Shown: positions 43,649 through 53,006 of the stretch, in pieces
Layout of the letters: each line of letters starts with the position of its first letter
How positions within the stretch are numbered: the stretch's first letter is position 1
Assembly: GCA_963736695.1 (NCBI GenBank)
Contig: CAVTPU010000004.1
Coordinates: 682,001-746,000, forward strand
Reading direction: 5' to 3'
Origin: CAVTPU01 sp963736695
GTDB lineage: Bacteria; Actinomycetota; Actinomycetes; Mycobacteriales; Micromonosporaceae
Length of the DNA: 64,000 nt
Made by a program: the position numbers and the translations under genes
The notes under the pieces: model-generated
Database searches by the model: none
The model's input: the letters and a program-made list of their open reading frames with translations, nothing else
Told to the model about the DNA's origin: nothing

Positions 43649-44299
43649 ATGAAGTTCACCCCGGTGCCAGCAAGCGAGGCAGACAATGATGCGAGTGACT
43701 CCAGCATGACGACCGTGATGGACATGTCAGCGACACACGTCGCGGATGCCGAGATCATCCAGCGCTCCGTTCAGGAGCCGGAACACTTCGGTGTCCTGTT
43801 CGACCGACACTACGACCAGATCTATGGCTATGCGGCACGCCGGTTAGGCAGCAGTCTCGCCGACGACGTGGCAGCGGACACGTTCCTCATCGCCTTCGCG
43901 AAGAGGAACAGCTATGACACGTCACGTCCCGACGCCCGCCCCTGGTTATATGGCGTCGCCTCGAATCTGATATCCCGACAGCACCAAGCTGAGGTGCGCC
44001 ACTATCGGGCCCTCACCCGCGTGGGTGTCGACATCGTCAGTGATGGGCACGCGGATCACGTCGCCGATCGCGTCGACGCGCACGCCTATCGTGGTCCGCT
44101 CGCGGCGGCTCTGGCGAAGCTCTCCAAGGCCGACCGCGACGTGCTGCTGTTGGTCGCCTGGGCCGAGTTGACCTCCGAGGAGGCGGGCCTCGCGCTCGGC
44201 ATCCCGGCTGGGACAGCCCGTTCCCGGCTGCACCGGGCCCGCAAACAAATCCGTAAGGCGCTGGCCGACCTGGGCCAGCCAAGTGGAAAGGAACAGTGA
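43649..44299 (+). CDS. ECF-type RNA polymerase sigma factor
   Basis: The 216-residue protein has sigma region 2 (FGVLFDRHYDQIYGYAARRLG ... DVAADTFLIAFAKR, with RPWLYGVASNLI) and region 4 (LAKLSKADRDVLLLVAWAELTSEEAGLALGIPAGTARSRLHRARKQI). The N-terminal 30 residues are poorly conserved. An AGGGG ribosome site precedes the ATG. It is followed, with a 4-base GTGA overlap, by a membrane protein gene of the CU044_5270 family, a pairing common in actinobacteria, where the partner probably regulates or responds to the sigma factor. Confidence 0.9.
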   Translation: MKFTPVPASEADNDASDSSMTTVMDMSATHVADAEIIQRSVQEPEHFGVLFDRHYDQIYGYAARRLGSSLADDVAADTFLIAFAKRNSYDTSRPDARPWLYGVASNLISRQHQAEVRHYRALTRVGVDIVSDGHADHVADRVDAHAYRGPLAAALAKLSKADRDVLLLVAWAELTSEEAGLALGIPAGTARSRLHRARKQIRKALADLGQPSGKEQ

Positions 44300-45288
44300 C
44301 AGTGGACGAACTGAACATCCTGCGCGAGGCGTGGGCCGAGCCCACCTCGCCGCCGCCCAGTGCGCGAACCGGAGCCAAGGCGAAGTTGATGTGGCACGCG
44401 AGCCATCCCGAGGCGCGGCCATCCGCCCTGTCGACCACCCGGGAACGGTCACGTTTCACCCGGTGGCTAGCGGTCGCCGCCGCCGGAACCGTCGCGGCGG
44501 GGGCGCTAGCTTTCGTGGTCGCGCCGGGCTCGACCGCGACCTCGCCGCCGCCCGCGACTCCGACGACGTCGTCGGGCAGCTCATCGGCCCCGTCTGCGGC
44601 GCAACGCATCCTGCTCGCCGCAGCCGCGACGGCCTTGACTCAGCCGGCGGAGGACGGCGCCTATTGGCATCTCAAATATCGACTCGAAGGAGTCCCTGGC
44701 GCCGCGGTGACGGGAGAGTCCTGGGATGGGCCCGAGGGCCGATGGCTTCGATTCGACAACGGGCCCATTGGGGGGCCCGAAGCATTCACCCACAACGTGG
44801 GCTTGTCACAGTTGACCTTCCAGGAGGTGCAGCAGTTGCCGACAGACCCGGAGCGACTGAAGGCATGGTTCGTCGACTCGTATCGCAATCCGGCGCGAGC
44901 CATGCCATTGCCGAACGACGTCCCGCCGCCGAATTTTGGCGACTGCGACCTTGAATCTCACCAAATGTCGCGTTCATTGCTTGAGTTGCTCTATGAAATT
45001 CCAGCTCCGCCCGAGGTGCGCGCAGCAGCATTTCGGGCCCTCGCCGCGATTCCAGGTGTCACCGATCTCGGCGCCATGGGCGGCGGTGCAGGACTGGGCA
45101 TCCCCCTACCGATCGCTCCCGCGAGGGAATACCCCGGCGGAACGGTCCCGAAGGGCGCTGACTCGATTGTCCTGGTCATCGACCCGACGACCGCAAAGTT
45201 GATCAGCTCTAAGGCCTGGTTCGGTGCCGTTACGATCACCGCGGCCGAATGGACGAACCGCCTGCCGTTCGACCCCAAGCGCTCCTAA
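44296..45288 (+). CDS. CU044_5270-family membrane protein, ECF sigma partner
   Basis: The 330-residue protein has a cytoplasmic N-terminal region of about 55 residues (LNILREAWAEPTSPP), a single membrane helix (about 56-78), a Ser/Thr/Pro linker, and an extracytoplasmic domain with WHLKYRLEGVPG and a terminal strand-rich part ending TITAAEWTNRLPF. I recognise the organisation of the CU044_5270 family found behind ECF sigma genes. An anti-sigma role through the N-terminal region is likely but unproven. The start is a GTG overlapping the sigma stop. Confidence 0.75.
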   Translation: MTVDELNILREAWAEPTSPPPSARTGAKAKLMWHASHPEARPSALSTTRERSRFTRWLAVAAAGTVAAGALAFVVAPGSTATSPPPATPTTSSGSSSAPSAAQRILLAAAATALTQPAEDGAYWHLKYRLEGVPGAAVTGESWDGPEGRWLRFDNGPIGGPEAFTHNVGLSQLTFQEVQQLPTDPERLKAWFVDSYRNPARAMPLPNDVPPPNFGDCDLESHQMSRSLLELLYEIPAPPEVRAAAFRALAAIPGVTDLGAMGGGAGLGIPLPIAPAREYPGGTVPKGADSIVLVIDPTTAKLISSKAWFGAVTITAAEWTNRLPFDPKRS

Positions 45289-45314
45289 AGACTGGCGCAC
45301 AAACGCCGTGCGCC

Positions 45315-45384
45315 ACCGATGACCTCCACACCGGGTCGCCCGACGAACGACTGTCGCTGGGCGTCCGGTGTGGAGGTCATCGGT
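45315..45384. terminator. 20-base-pair inverted repeat, bidirectional terminator
   Basis: Arms 45315-45334 and 45365-45384 are perfectly complementary over 20 bases, with a further CGCCC/GGGCG pairing inside. The right arm includes the stop codon of the leftward methyltransferase gene (45377). It lies 26 bases after the rightward gene's stop. It probably ends both transcripts. Confidence 0.75.
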
Positions 45385-46096
45385 CTTCGTAGTAGGAATG
45401 GACCGCCGGCTGGTTGGTGTAGTTCGGGCCGGCGCGATCGTCGGCACCGAGGTAGGCGAAGGGCAGGTTGGCCTCGCGGCGGCCCTGACAGCGGATCAGG
45501 CGGCGGCGGGCGTCATAGTCGAACCCGCCGTCACGCAGAGCCGCGGTGAGAATCCGACCCATCGCTCTGCCGTCACGCCGGCGGACGCTGCTGGCGTCGA
45601 AGTCGGCGATGAACAGCCCGTTCTCCGTGAGTGCGCCGGCGGCGCGGACGATGACGCCGAGCTTGTCTCCGACGTAGTGCAGACCATGCACGCACGTGAT
45701 CAGGTCGACTGGGTCCGGTGGCTGCCACGTGACTATCGAGGCCGTGACGAACGTGACCGGCGCCCCCTGCGGCACGACGTCGAACGCGTCGACCAGATCC
45801 ACACCCATCAGGTCGAAGCGATCGCGAATTCCGGCGGCACGCAGGCGATCGTCGGCTTGCAGGAGCGCGCGCCCCCGTCCACAGCACAGATCCAGCCAGC
45901 GGAGGGTGGTGGCTGGCGCCCCTGCGGCACTGTCGGCGGTGTCGACCATCCGAGCACGCAGCCAATCCAATGGGTGAAGGCCCAACTCGCGGTGATAGCT
46001 GTTGACCCCGGTCAACTGTCGCTCACGGTTCATCGCGTTGTTCGCCACCACCGAAGACCCGACCAGCACGTCCTCGGCGACCAGATTCGGGTTCAC
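45377..46096 (-). CDS. Class I SAM-dependent methyltransferase
   Basis: The GTG at 46096 gives 239 residues (VNPNLVAEDVLVGSSVVANNAMNRERQLTG in two parts) and follows an AGGA ribosome site; the frame is open to 46243 and an internal ATG lies at 46033. The SAM-binding loop is LDLCCGRGRALLQ, followed by FDLMGVDLVD (acidic end of beta 2) and DLITCVHGLHYVGD. The C-terminus is unusual in having CQGRREANLPFAYLGADDRAG. The substrate is unknown. It is read in the same direction as the MMPL transporter, 196 bases downstream of it. Confidence 0.75.
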   Translation of the reverse strand: MNPNLVAEDVLVGSSVVANNAMNRERQLTGVNSYHRELGLHPLDWLRARMVDTADSAAGAPATTLRWLDLCCGRGRALLQADDRLRAAGIRDRFDLMGVDLVDAFDVVPQGAPVTFVTASIVTWQPPDPVDLITCVHGLHYVGDKLGVIVRAAGALTENGLFIADFDASSVRRRDGRAMGRILTAALRDGGFDYDARRRLIRCQGRREANLPFAYLGADDRAGPNYTNQPAVHSYYEDR

Positions 46097-46109
46097 CACG
46101 AAATCCTGC

Positions 46110-46162
46110 CACGGCGCACCAGAAATTGAAGAATCAACCCACGAGCACCCGTACGGTCGACG
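46110..46162. repeat. Imperfect direct repeat, left copy
   Basis: This 53-base segment resembles 49363-49414 in the same orientation, about 79 percent identical with one gap by hand alignment, including shared blocks such as ATCAACCC and ACCAGAAA. The two copies bracket the MMPL/TetR pair. The left copy lies just upstream of the methyltransferase start. Confidence 0.5.
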
Positions 46163-46292
46163 CAGCGAACCTCGTGAGTCGGAAGTCGCGAAATGCTCCG
46201 TACCCGGATGGGGTTTCCCTGTCGCATCGAGGAAAACGTCCACCCGGGCACGGAGCCATCGAGATCGCGGAAGTGACTACGCGAGGCTAGGT

Positions 46293-48476
46293 CTACACAA
46301 GACTTGGCTCGGAGGACCGCGGCGCGTGTTCCGGGACGTTCCCAACCGGGGTGTCCGACTCGCGCAGCCCGAAACGTCGATACACCTTCGCCAGCGGTCC
46401 TGGGGCCCACCAGTTCCACCGACCCAGCAGCCGCATCGTGGCCGGCACCAACAGTGTCCGCACCAAGGTCGCGTCCACCGCGACAGCCACGACCGCACCG
46501 ATTCCGAGCAGCTTGATCGTGGCCGCGCCGCCGGTGGCGAATCCCCCGATCACCACGATCAGCAACAGTGCGGCGGCGGTGATGATTCCGCCGGTCCGTT
46601 GCAGACCACCGGCGACGGCGGCGCTGTTCTGGCCCGTTCGGTCCCATTCCTCGCGGACTCGGGACAGCAGGAAGACTTCGTAGTCAGTGGACAGTCCAAA
46701 GAGGATGGCCAGCATCAGGATGAGGTTTGTCGGCACCAGGAACCCGGTCGAGGTGAACCCGAGCTGATCGGCCAGGTGCCCGTCCTGGAAGATCCAGACA
46801 ACGACCCCGAACGAAGCACCGATCGAAATCATGTTCATCACGATCGCCTTCAGCGGCAAGACCACCGAACCAAAGGCGAGGAAGAGCAAGAGGAAGGTCA
46901 CCACGCCGACGTAGAGAGCCATCCGCCAGAGTCGATCGCTCAAACTGTCCAGCTGATCCAACACCGAGGCGGAATGCCCGCCAACCAACACCTGCGCCCC
47001 GGGGGGAGCTGGCAACGCACGCACTCGGGTGACGATATCCCGGGCGTGAGCCGAGGTCGCCTCGCCGGTGTAGCCGATCGTCACCAACGACGAGGTCCCC
47101 TTCGTCGCGGTCACCGCGGCCCCGGTCACGCCTGCCAGACCAGCGGCCTGACCCGCATATGCCTGAGCCGCCTCCGGGTTGGTGTCGGAGATCAACACGA
47201 CGATCGGGGCCACTGCGCCGCCCGGAAAGTCGGCCGCGATCCTCTCGCTGACGGTCCGACTGGCCGTGCCGACCGGGAGCACCCGTTCGTCGAACCCGCC
47301 GAAGCTGGCCCGCAGGAAGGGGGTGGCTATGGCCAGCAACACAATGGTGACCCCAAGGGCATAGAGGACCGGTCGACGCATCACGCTTCGGGCGAGTCGG
47401 GCCCACCCACCATCGTCGACCGACGCCGACTTCTTCTTCGACCGCCGTCCGAGCGGAATGCGCAGCGCGTTGATCCGAGGCCCGAGAACCGCCAGCAGTG
47501 CCGGCAGGGCCGTCAACGCGGCGAGCATCGCCACCAGCACCGCTGCCATTCCCCCGTACCCCATGGATTTAAGGAAATTCATCGGGAACAGCAACAGGCT
47601 CGACAAGGCGAGTGCGACGGTCAGGCCGGAGACGACGACGGTCCGGCCGGCGGTGGCGATCGTGCGGGCTACCGCTTCCGCGGTTGTGTGACCGGCGGCG
47701 AGCTCCTCCCGGAAGCGGCTCACCACAAAGAGTGAATAGTCGATGGCCATGCCCAGCCCGAGCATCGTGATGACGTTGGAGGCGAAGACCGAGACGTCGG
47801 TCACGTTGGTCAGCAGTCGGGTGACCGTCAGCGCGCCGAGGATCGCCACCACTCCGACGAAGAGCGGAGTCGCCGCAGCGATGAGCCCTCGAAATATCAC
47901 GACCATAAGGATCAGCAGGATCGGCATCGACAAGATCTCAGCCTTGACCATGTCCGATTTGATCTGATGGTTGGCGTCACGGGCGAAGGCGATCGGGCCG
48001 CCGACCTCGGTGCGAACATCGCCACCGGCGGCGAGATCTGGGGTGATCGACTCCAGGTCGACCACCTTGGCGTCCTCGTCGTCGGCCCGGAGCCGGACGG
48101 CCAGATATGTCGCGTGTTTGTCGGCCGAGACCAGGGAAGGCGCCGGTGTGTCATACCAGCTTGTCACCGCCGCGACCTCGGACCGCTGACGCAGCCGCGA
48201 AGCGACCGCCCGGACCGGGTCGCTCAGGCCCGGCTGGTCGACCGTGGCTGCCGGGTTCGTAAACAACACAAGCACATCTTGATCTTGACGGCCAAGGTCA
48301 GCCTTGACCCGTTCGTAGGCCCGGCTCGACTCGCTCGCGGGATCATCGAAGCCCCCGCTGCTGAGCGCGCCGAAGACTCCCGCGCCCCACAACCCACCGA
48401 CCAGCATCAACACGGTCGTCCCGGCGAGCACCCACCATCTCGCTGAGACGACCCGACGACCCCACCACGCGAACAT
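46293..48476 (-). CDS. MMPL-family RND transporter
   Basis: The 727-residue protein has the twelve-helix MMPL plan: helix 1, a large extracytoplasmic loop (about 40-165), helices 2-6, a second loop (about 385-500) and helices 7-12. The first helix group contains AIDYSLFVVSRFREEL and the second the matching STDYEVFLLSRVREEW, the two duplicated motifs with the Asp-Tyr pairs used in proton transfer. Such pumps export lipids, siderophores or natural products in actinobacteria. It is divergent from the TetR gene, which probably controls it. Confidence 0.9.
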   Translation of the reverse strand: MFAWWGRRVVSARWWVLAGTTVLMLVGGLWGAGVFGALSSGGFDDPASESSRAYERVKADLGRQDQDVLVLFTNPAATVDQPGLSDPVRAVASRLRQRSEVAAVTSWYDTPAPSLVSADKHATYLAVRLRADDEDAKVVDLESITPDLAAGGDVRTEVGGPIAFARDANHQIKSDMVKAEILSMPILLILMVVIFRGLIAAATPLFVGVVAILGALTVTRLLTNVTDVSVFASNVITMLGLGMAIDYSLFVVSRFREELAAGHTTAEAVARTIATAGRTVVVSGLTVALALSSLLLFPMNFLKSMGYGGMAAVLVAMLAALTALPALLAVLGPRINALRIPLGRRSKKKSASVDDGGWARLARSVMRRPVLYALGVTIVLLAIATPFLRASFGGFDERVLPVGTASRTVSERIAADFPGGAVAPIVVLISDTNPEAAQAYAGQAAGLAGVTGAAVTATKGTSSLVTIGYTGEATSAHARDIVTRVRALPAPPGAQVLVGGHSASVLDQLDSLSDRLWRMALYVGVVTFLLLFLAFGSVVLPLKAIVMNMISIGASFGVVVWIFQDGHLADQLGFTSTGFLVPTNLILMLAILFGLSTDYEVFLLSRVREEWDRTGQNSAAVAGGLQRTGGIITAAALLLIVVIGGFATGGAATIKLLGIGAVVAVAVDATLVRTLLVPATMRLLGRWNWWAPGPLAKVYRRFGLRESDTPVGNVPEHAPRSSEPSLV

Positions 48477-48540
48477 CGTTTCCGATCCCCTTCCCCGGGC
48501 CGATTGGCCGTAGACTGGTACACATCAGATAGCTCAGTTA

Positions 48541-48565
48541 ACGCCGTATACTATGCATACGCCGT
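48541..48565. promoter_or_regulatory. Probable TetR operator in the MMPL/TetR divergent promoter
   Basis: The 122-base gap contains ACGCCGT twice (48541-48547 and 48559-48565) and the dyad CGTAT-N7-ATACG (48545-48549 with 48557-48561). TATACT (48548-48553), a good -10 for the TetR gene, lies inside it. This is where a TetR dimer would be expected to bind and shut off both genes. Confidence 0.5.
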
Positions 48566-48598
48566 TTGTGATCGTCAAGGGGGGTCGACCACACAGCC

Positions 48599-49312
48599 AT
48601 GACCATCACGTCACCGAGCCGCCGAGAACGTCTGCGCACCGCCACCGCCACCGAGATCAAGCAACTCGCCCGCCAGCTCCTGACCAGCGGCGGCGCCCCG
48701 GCGATCTCGCTGCGCTCCATCGCACGCGACATGGGCATGACCGCGCCCGCGATCTACCGCTACTTCCCCAGCCTGAACGCCCTGGTCAGAGAATTGACCG
48801 AGGATCTGTTCGACGAGCTCCGACACGAGGTCGAGCGGGCCCGCGACAGCCAACCCGGCGATCCGCTGACCCAACTGCTCACCATGGCGCGAGCCTTCCG
48901 ACGGTGGTCACTGGCCCACCCCGCCGAGTTCGAGCTCGTCTTCGGCCGTCCGGAGCCTGGTGTGATCTCCTTCGAAGAGGCCTGCGACCAACCCGACCAC
49001 GCGGCCGCCCGGTTCGGGGAACCGTTCCTCACGGCCCTGCATGAGGTGTGGCTCATCCGGCCGTTCGCCACGCCACCGGCCGCTGTGATCGCCGAACAGC
49101 TCGGCCCGCACCTCTCCGCGCCGATCCGCTCGTTCAAGTCAGACATCCCCGTGGAGGTGATCTACACCTACATATCAGCCTGGATTCGGCTATATGGGCT
49201 CGTCGCGATGGAGGTGTTCGGGCATCTGCGGTGGGCCGTCACCACCGTCGAGCCACTCTTCGAGATGGAGTTGGCGTCGTTCGCCAGCGTGCTCTCCGCC
49301 GAGCCGGCCTAG
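48599..49312 (+). CDS. TetR-family transcriptional regulator
   Basis: The 237-residue protein has an N-terminal TetR helix-turn-helix (ISLRSIARDMGMTAPAIYRYFPSLNALVREL) and a C-terminal ligand domain of the TetR_C_13-like type seen in actinobacteria (FRRWSLAHPAEFELVFGRP, IYTYISAWIRLYGLVAMEVFGH). Long N-terminal lead MTITSPSRRERLRTATATEIK. It is divergently transcribed from the MMPL transporter gene and likely represses it, responding to the exported compound. The ligand is unknown. Confidence 0.9.
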   Translation: MTITSPSRRERLRTATATEIKQLARQLLTSGGAPAISLRSIARDMGMTAPAIYRYFPSLNALVRELTEDLFDELRHEVERARDSQPGDPLTQLLTMARAFRRWSLAHPAEFELVFGRPEPGVISFEEACDQPDHAAARFGEPFLTALHEVWLIRPFATPPAAVIAEQLGPHLSAPIRSFKSDIPVEVIYTYISAWIRLYGLVAMEVFGHLRWAVTTVEPLFEMELASFASVLSAEPA

Positions 49313-49362
49313 CGTCACCCACGTTCCGCCCCCCAACGGCACGGATGTCGTCAGTGAGCCGG

Positions 49363-49414
49363 CACGGCGTACCAGAAAATGAGGATCAACCCGAGAGTGC
49401 TCGTTCGATCGACG
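49363..49414. repeat. Imperfect direct repeat, right copy
   Basis: This copy of the element at 46110-46162 covers the stop codon and last codons of the SARP regulator gene. Together the copies bound the roughly 3.2-kb MMPL/TetR block. The match is about 79 percent over 53 bases by eye. Confidence 0.5.
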
Positions 49415-52196
49415 TTGACAACTTCATGAGCCGGTCGCGCACAGCCCCCGCGTGGGAATGACCGAACGAGACGAGGATCTCGAGAGCGTCGTGCCAGGCC
49501 GAACACGCGTCCTCGACCTTGCCCATGGCCTGATAGGCGTCGCCGAGGTGGATGAGGGTCTCCCATTCGGTGCCCCGGTCGGCGCGTTCGCGAATCAGCA
49601 CGAGTGACCGCCGATAGCAGTCGATCGCCTGGTCATGGGCCCCGAGCTGTCGATAGGAATATCCGAGGCTATCCAACGCCCACGCTTGTCCGTCGACATC
49701 TCCGAGCTCCGTCAACCTCGTCAACGCCGCCGCGCACCGGTCGATCGCGATCGCATAGTCGCCGATCAGAGCGTGATTCCAGCCCACCGAGTTGAGCGCG
49801 CGGGCCGGGCCGATCTCGTGTCCCGCCGCGCGATAGAGCGCGAACGCCATCTGACCATGACCGATCGCGTCGGCGTGCCTGCCTTGCTGTTCGGTGAGCC
49901 AGGCAAGATTGAGATGCGTCTGCGCCTGCCCAACGACATCGTCCGTCGCGGCGAAGAAGTGGAGCGCGCGTTGAAGGTGGTCGTGGCCCGCGGAGTCACG
50001 GCGAAGCAACGAGTTCGCGACGCCGAGGCAGCGGTGCGCGTGGGCCTGTCCGATCACGTCGTCGACGCCCTGAGCCTGCTCAAGTGCCCCGCGCTGAGCA
50101 CGGGCCCACTCGCAGATGTGCCCCTGCCGCTGCAGGTAGGGCACCACGGCATAGACGAGCTGCCAGATTCCGGGCAACGCCCACTCGCTTGCCTGGTCGA
50201 TGGTCGCGAGGAGCACCGAATGCTCGGCGCTGAACCAGGCGAGCGCCTCATCGAGACTCGTAATCGACTGTGGACAAACGCCTGGCGGGGACTCGGGCAG
50301 TTCGACTCTGTCGCGATGGGGATCGAGGTGATTCATCGCCCGCGTCGCGGTGCGCAAATAGTGATCAAGGCTGCGGGCGAGCGCGCCACGACGCTCGTCG
50401 GCACTGTCATGCCGCTGACTCTGCTCGGTCGCATAGAGGCACAGAAGATCGTGTATCGCATAGCGGCCAGTCGCCGGTTCGGTCACCAGTTGCGCAGCGT
50501 CGAGTTCAGCGAGCAGGGTTCGTGCCCGGGTGAGCGTGACACCGGCGAGACTCGCGGCGGCCGCGATGGTGATGTCTGGCCCAGAGTGCAGGCCGAGCAG
50601 CCGAAACATTCGTCCGGCATCGTCGCTGAGTGCGTCGCAGGAGGACCGGAACGCCGCCCGAACGTCGGCGATCGGGTCGCCGGCGTCGAGTTCGTCAAGC
50701 GCGCTGCCGTCGTCGCGAAGGTCGGCCGCGATCCGGTCGAGCGGCACACCGGGCCGGGCCGCCGCCCGTGCGGCCACGATGGCCAACGCGAGCGGCAACC
50801 GGGCGCACCTGTCGATGATCTCGGCGACGGCGTCCGGTTCGGCCGCCACGCGTGACGCGCCGAGCCGATTGACGATCAGTTGCGTGGCTTGCGAGTCGGT
50901 GAGCAGGTCGACGGTCGCCTGATGGGCGCCGTCGGTGACCGCCAAGGAGGTGAGCCGACGACGGCTGGTGACGATGACGAGGCTGCTCCCGGTGCCTGGC
51001 AGCAGCGGTCGCACATGGTCGGCGTCGCGCGCGTTGTCGAGCAGGATGAGCAGCCTCTTTCCCGCGGTGACGCTGCGATAGTGCGCGACCATCGCATCCG
51101 GATCGACGGGAACGCTTCCGGGCGCGACACCTAAGGCGGCGAGGAACCGCCGAAGAATGTCGGTGGCCTCCACCGGGACGCCGGAGGGGTCGAAGCCGCG
51201 AAGATTGGCATAGAGACTGCCATCGGCGAACGTATGGCGCATCCGGTGTGCCCAATGCACGGCGAGAGTCGTCTTGCCGACGCCGGCCGTTCCCGACAGG
51301 CAGACGACCTCGACGTGCGTCTCGGCACCGATCTGGTCTGACTCGGCGATGATCTGGTCGAGCGCGGTGAGCTCGTCGGCGCGCCCGACTATCGTCGTGA
51401 TGGCGGCCGGCAGTTGCGCGGGGACGATGATGGGCTCGGCGGTCGGCTCGATAGTGACGAAGGCCGAAACGGGGTCGACTGCGAGATCTTGGCTGAGGAT
51501 CGCAATGTGCAGATCGCGAATGCCCTGTCCGGGATCGACTCCGAGTTGGTCGGCGAGCGCCCCCCGCAAGCGCTCATACAGTGCCAGTGCGTCCGCCTGG
51601 CGACCTGCCCGATAGAGGGCGAGCATCGCGTGGTGGTGAACTCGTTCATCGAGGGGATTCACCTCGGCGAGTGGTTCGAGATCGGCAAGAACGGTCTGGT
51701 CGCCCAACTCCAGTCGGGCTTGCGCGAGCGCGATCGTCGCGTCGAGCTTGAGGCGGTCGAGCCAGGCCCTCTGCTGATCAGCCCACCCGCAGTCGAGATC
51801 AGCCAGCGGCCGGCCGCGCCACAGTGCGAGCGCCTGTGTGAGCTGGTGCACTTGGCCGCTGGCGTCGCTGCTGTGCCTGCTGTCCCTGATGAGACGTTGC
51901 GCCGTGTCGAGATCAGTCAATTCATCTGGGTGTTCGAGCAGATAACCGGACGACCGCGAGACGATCGTGGTGCCGTCGGGGAGGGTGCGGCGGAGTCGGG
52001 AGACCAAGCCTTGCAGGGAGTTGACCGGGACTGAAGTGGCGTCCGGCCACACCATGTCGATGAGTTCGTCGACGCCGATGACGCGGTTGGCGCGCAAAGC
52101 GAGTGCCGCGAGCAGCGCTTTTAGCCGCACTCCTGGCACTGGGCGAGGAGCGCCGGCGATCGTGATGTCGATTGGTCCGAGGAGTCTGACAATCAT
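49386..52196 (-). CDS. SARP/AfsR-type regulator (DNA-binding, BTAD, NB-ARC, TPR)
   Basis: The 936-residue protein has an OmpR-like DNA-binding domain (about 1-90), a bacterial transcriptional activation domain (about 97-240, VNPLDERVHHHAMLALYRAGRQADALALY), an NB-ARC ATPase with Walker A SGTAGVGKTTLA and RLLILLDNA, and C-terminal TPR units (AIDRCAAALTRLTELGDVDGQAWALDSLGYSYRQLGAHDQAIDCY). This is the AfsR plan; such proteins activate secondary metabolism. No biosynthetic cluster is visible in the window, so the targets are unknown. The flavoprotein gene lies 69 bases upstream on the same strand. Confidence 0.92.
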   Translation of the reverse strand: MIVRLLGPIDITIAGAPRPVPGVRLKALLAALALRANRVIGVDELIDMVWPDATSVPVNSLQGLVSRLRRTLPDGTTIVSRSSGYLLEHPDELTDLDTAQRLIRDSRHSSDASGQVHQLTQALALWRGRPLADLDCGWADQQRAWLDRLKLDATIALAQARLELGDQTVLADLEPLAEVNPLDERVHHHAMLALYRAGRQADALALYERLRGALADQLGVDPGQGIRDLHIAILSQDLAVDPVSAFVTIEPTAEPIIVPAQLPAAITTIVGRADELTALDQIIAESDQIGAETHVEVVCLSGTAGVGKTTLAVHWAHRMRHTFADGSLYANLRGFDPSGVPVEATDILRRFLAALGVAPGSVPVDPDAMVAHYRSVTAGKRLLILLDNARDADHVRPLLPGTGSSLVIVTSRRRLTSLAVTDGAHQATVDLLTDSQATQLIVNRLGASRVAAEPDAVAEIIDRCARLPLALAIVAARAAARPGVPLDRIAADLRDDGSALDELDAGDPIADVRAAFRSSCDALSDDAGRMFRLLGLHSGPDITIAAAASLAGVTLTRARTLLAELDAAQLVTEPATGRYAIHDLLCLYATEQSQRHDSADERRGALARSLDHYLRTATRAMNHLDPHRDRVELPESPPGVCPQSITSLDEALAWFSAEHSVLLATIDQASEWALPGIWQLVYAVVPYLQRQGHICEWARAQRGALEQAQGVDDVIGQAHAHRCLGVANSLLRRDSAGHDHLQRALHFFAATDDVVGQAQTHLNLAWLTEQQGRHADAIGHGQMAFALYRAAGHEIGPARALNSVGWNHALIGDYAIAIDRCAAALTRLTELGDVDGQAWALDSLGYSYRQLGAHDQAIDCYRRSLVLIRERADRGTEWETLIHLGDAYQAMGKVEDACSAWHDALEILVSFGHSHAGAVRDRLMKLSTSIERALSG

Positions 52197-52265
52197 AGAG
52201 ATTCCCCAATTTCCATATGACTCCCGCCTGAACAGCGACGCCTGACGCGAGGGAAGGCGGCATCG

Positions 52266-52817
52266 TCAGCCCAGGCGATGATTGTCCAGTGCGGCCCTCG
52301 CGGCGGCCTCCCACGGAAACGAACGGCGGGACGCCTCGGCGCCACCGGGTTCGTGCGGCTCCCAGCCATCATCCGACCCGAAGATCACCCGCACGCCTTC
52401 CGCTCGCACGCTCGCCACCGATGACTGGAAGGGGCGTCTGTTCGCCAGCGCCGCGTTGACGAACGGGACGATGACCGTCGGCACCCCGCGCCCGATCATC
52501 TCGGCGACTGCGGTGAGTGCGTAATTCTCCGCGATCCCAGTCGCGATCTTGTTCATGCTGTTGAAGGTGGCTGGAGCGACGATGAGCGCGTCGGCTTTCG
52601 GAGTCATCCGACCGGTGACCGGCGTCGACACGAAGGTGTGCCGCACCGGGAAACCCGTCGCCATCTCTACCGCGACGACGTTGACGAAGGCCAGCGAGGA
52701 TGGGGTGGCCGCCACCGCAGTCGACCAGCCGGCGCTCTGTGCCAAGGCAACGAGGTGACCGAGGTCGCTGGCGGGTTCGGCGCCACAGGCGACGATCCGC
52801 AGGTGTTTGGCGGTCAT
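52266..52817 (-). CDS. Flavoprotein of the phosphopantothenoylcysteine decarboxylase (HFCD) type
   Basis: The 183-residue protein starts with RIVACGAEPASDLGHLVALAQ and has APATFNSMNKIATGIAENYAL, the substrate-clamp motif of the homo-oligomeric flavin-containing Cys decarboxylase family (EpiD, Dfp, PadX types). A GRM-T and V-N-A-A-L-A segment follows. It likely binds FMN and acts on a thiol or acid substrate, or serves as a redox-responsive partner. GGAGGGAG lies upstream of the ATG. It precedes the SARP gene and may be co-transcribed with it. Confidence 0.78.
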   Translation of the reverse strand: MTAKHLRIVACGAEPASDLGHLVALAQSAGWSTAVAATPSSLAFVNVVAVEMATGFPVRHTFVSTPVTGRMTPKADALIVAPATFNSMNKIATGIAENYALTAVAEMIGRGVPTVIVPFVNAALANRRPFQSSVASVRAEGVRVIFGSDDGWEPHEPGGAEASRRSFPWEAAARAALDNHRLG

Positions 52818-53006
52818 AGCTGGGCGCTCCCTCCGACGTGGACTGAAGCCTCACCGGTGCCGGGCATGACATTGAATTGTCCAGTTTCGTCCATCAACTG
52901 TCACTGTATGTCCTGGCCCTGGCCGGACACCAGATCGTAGGCTCTCCTCACAGAGTCGGATCAACGCCACACCATCGCCGATGGCGGCCACGGAAAGGAC
53001 GCATCA

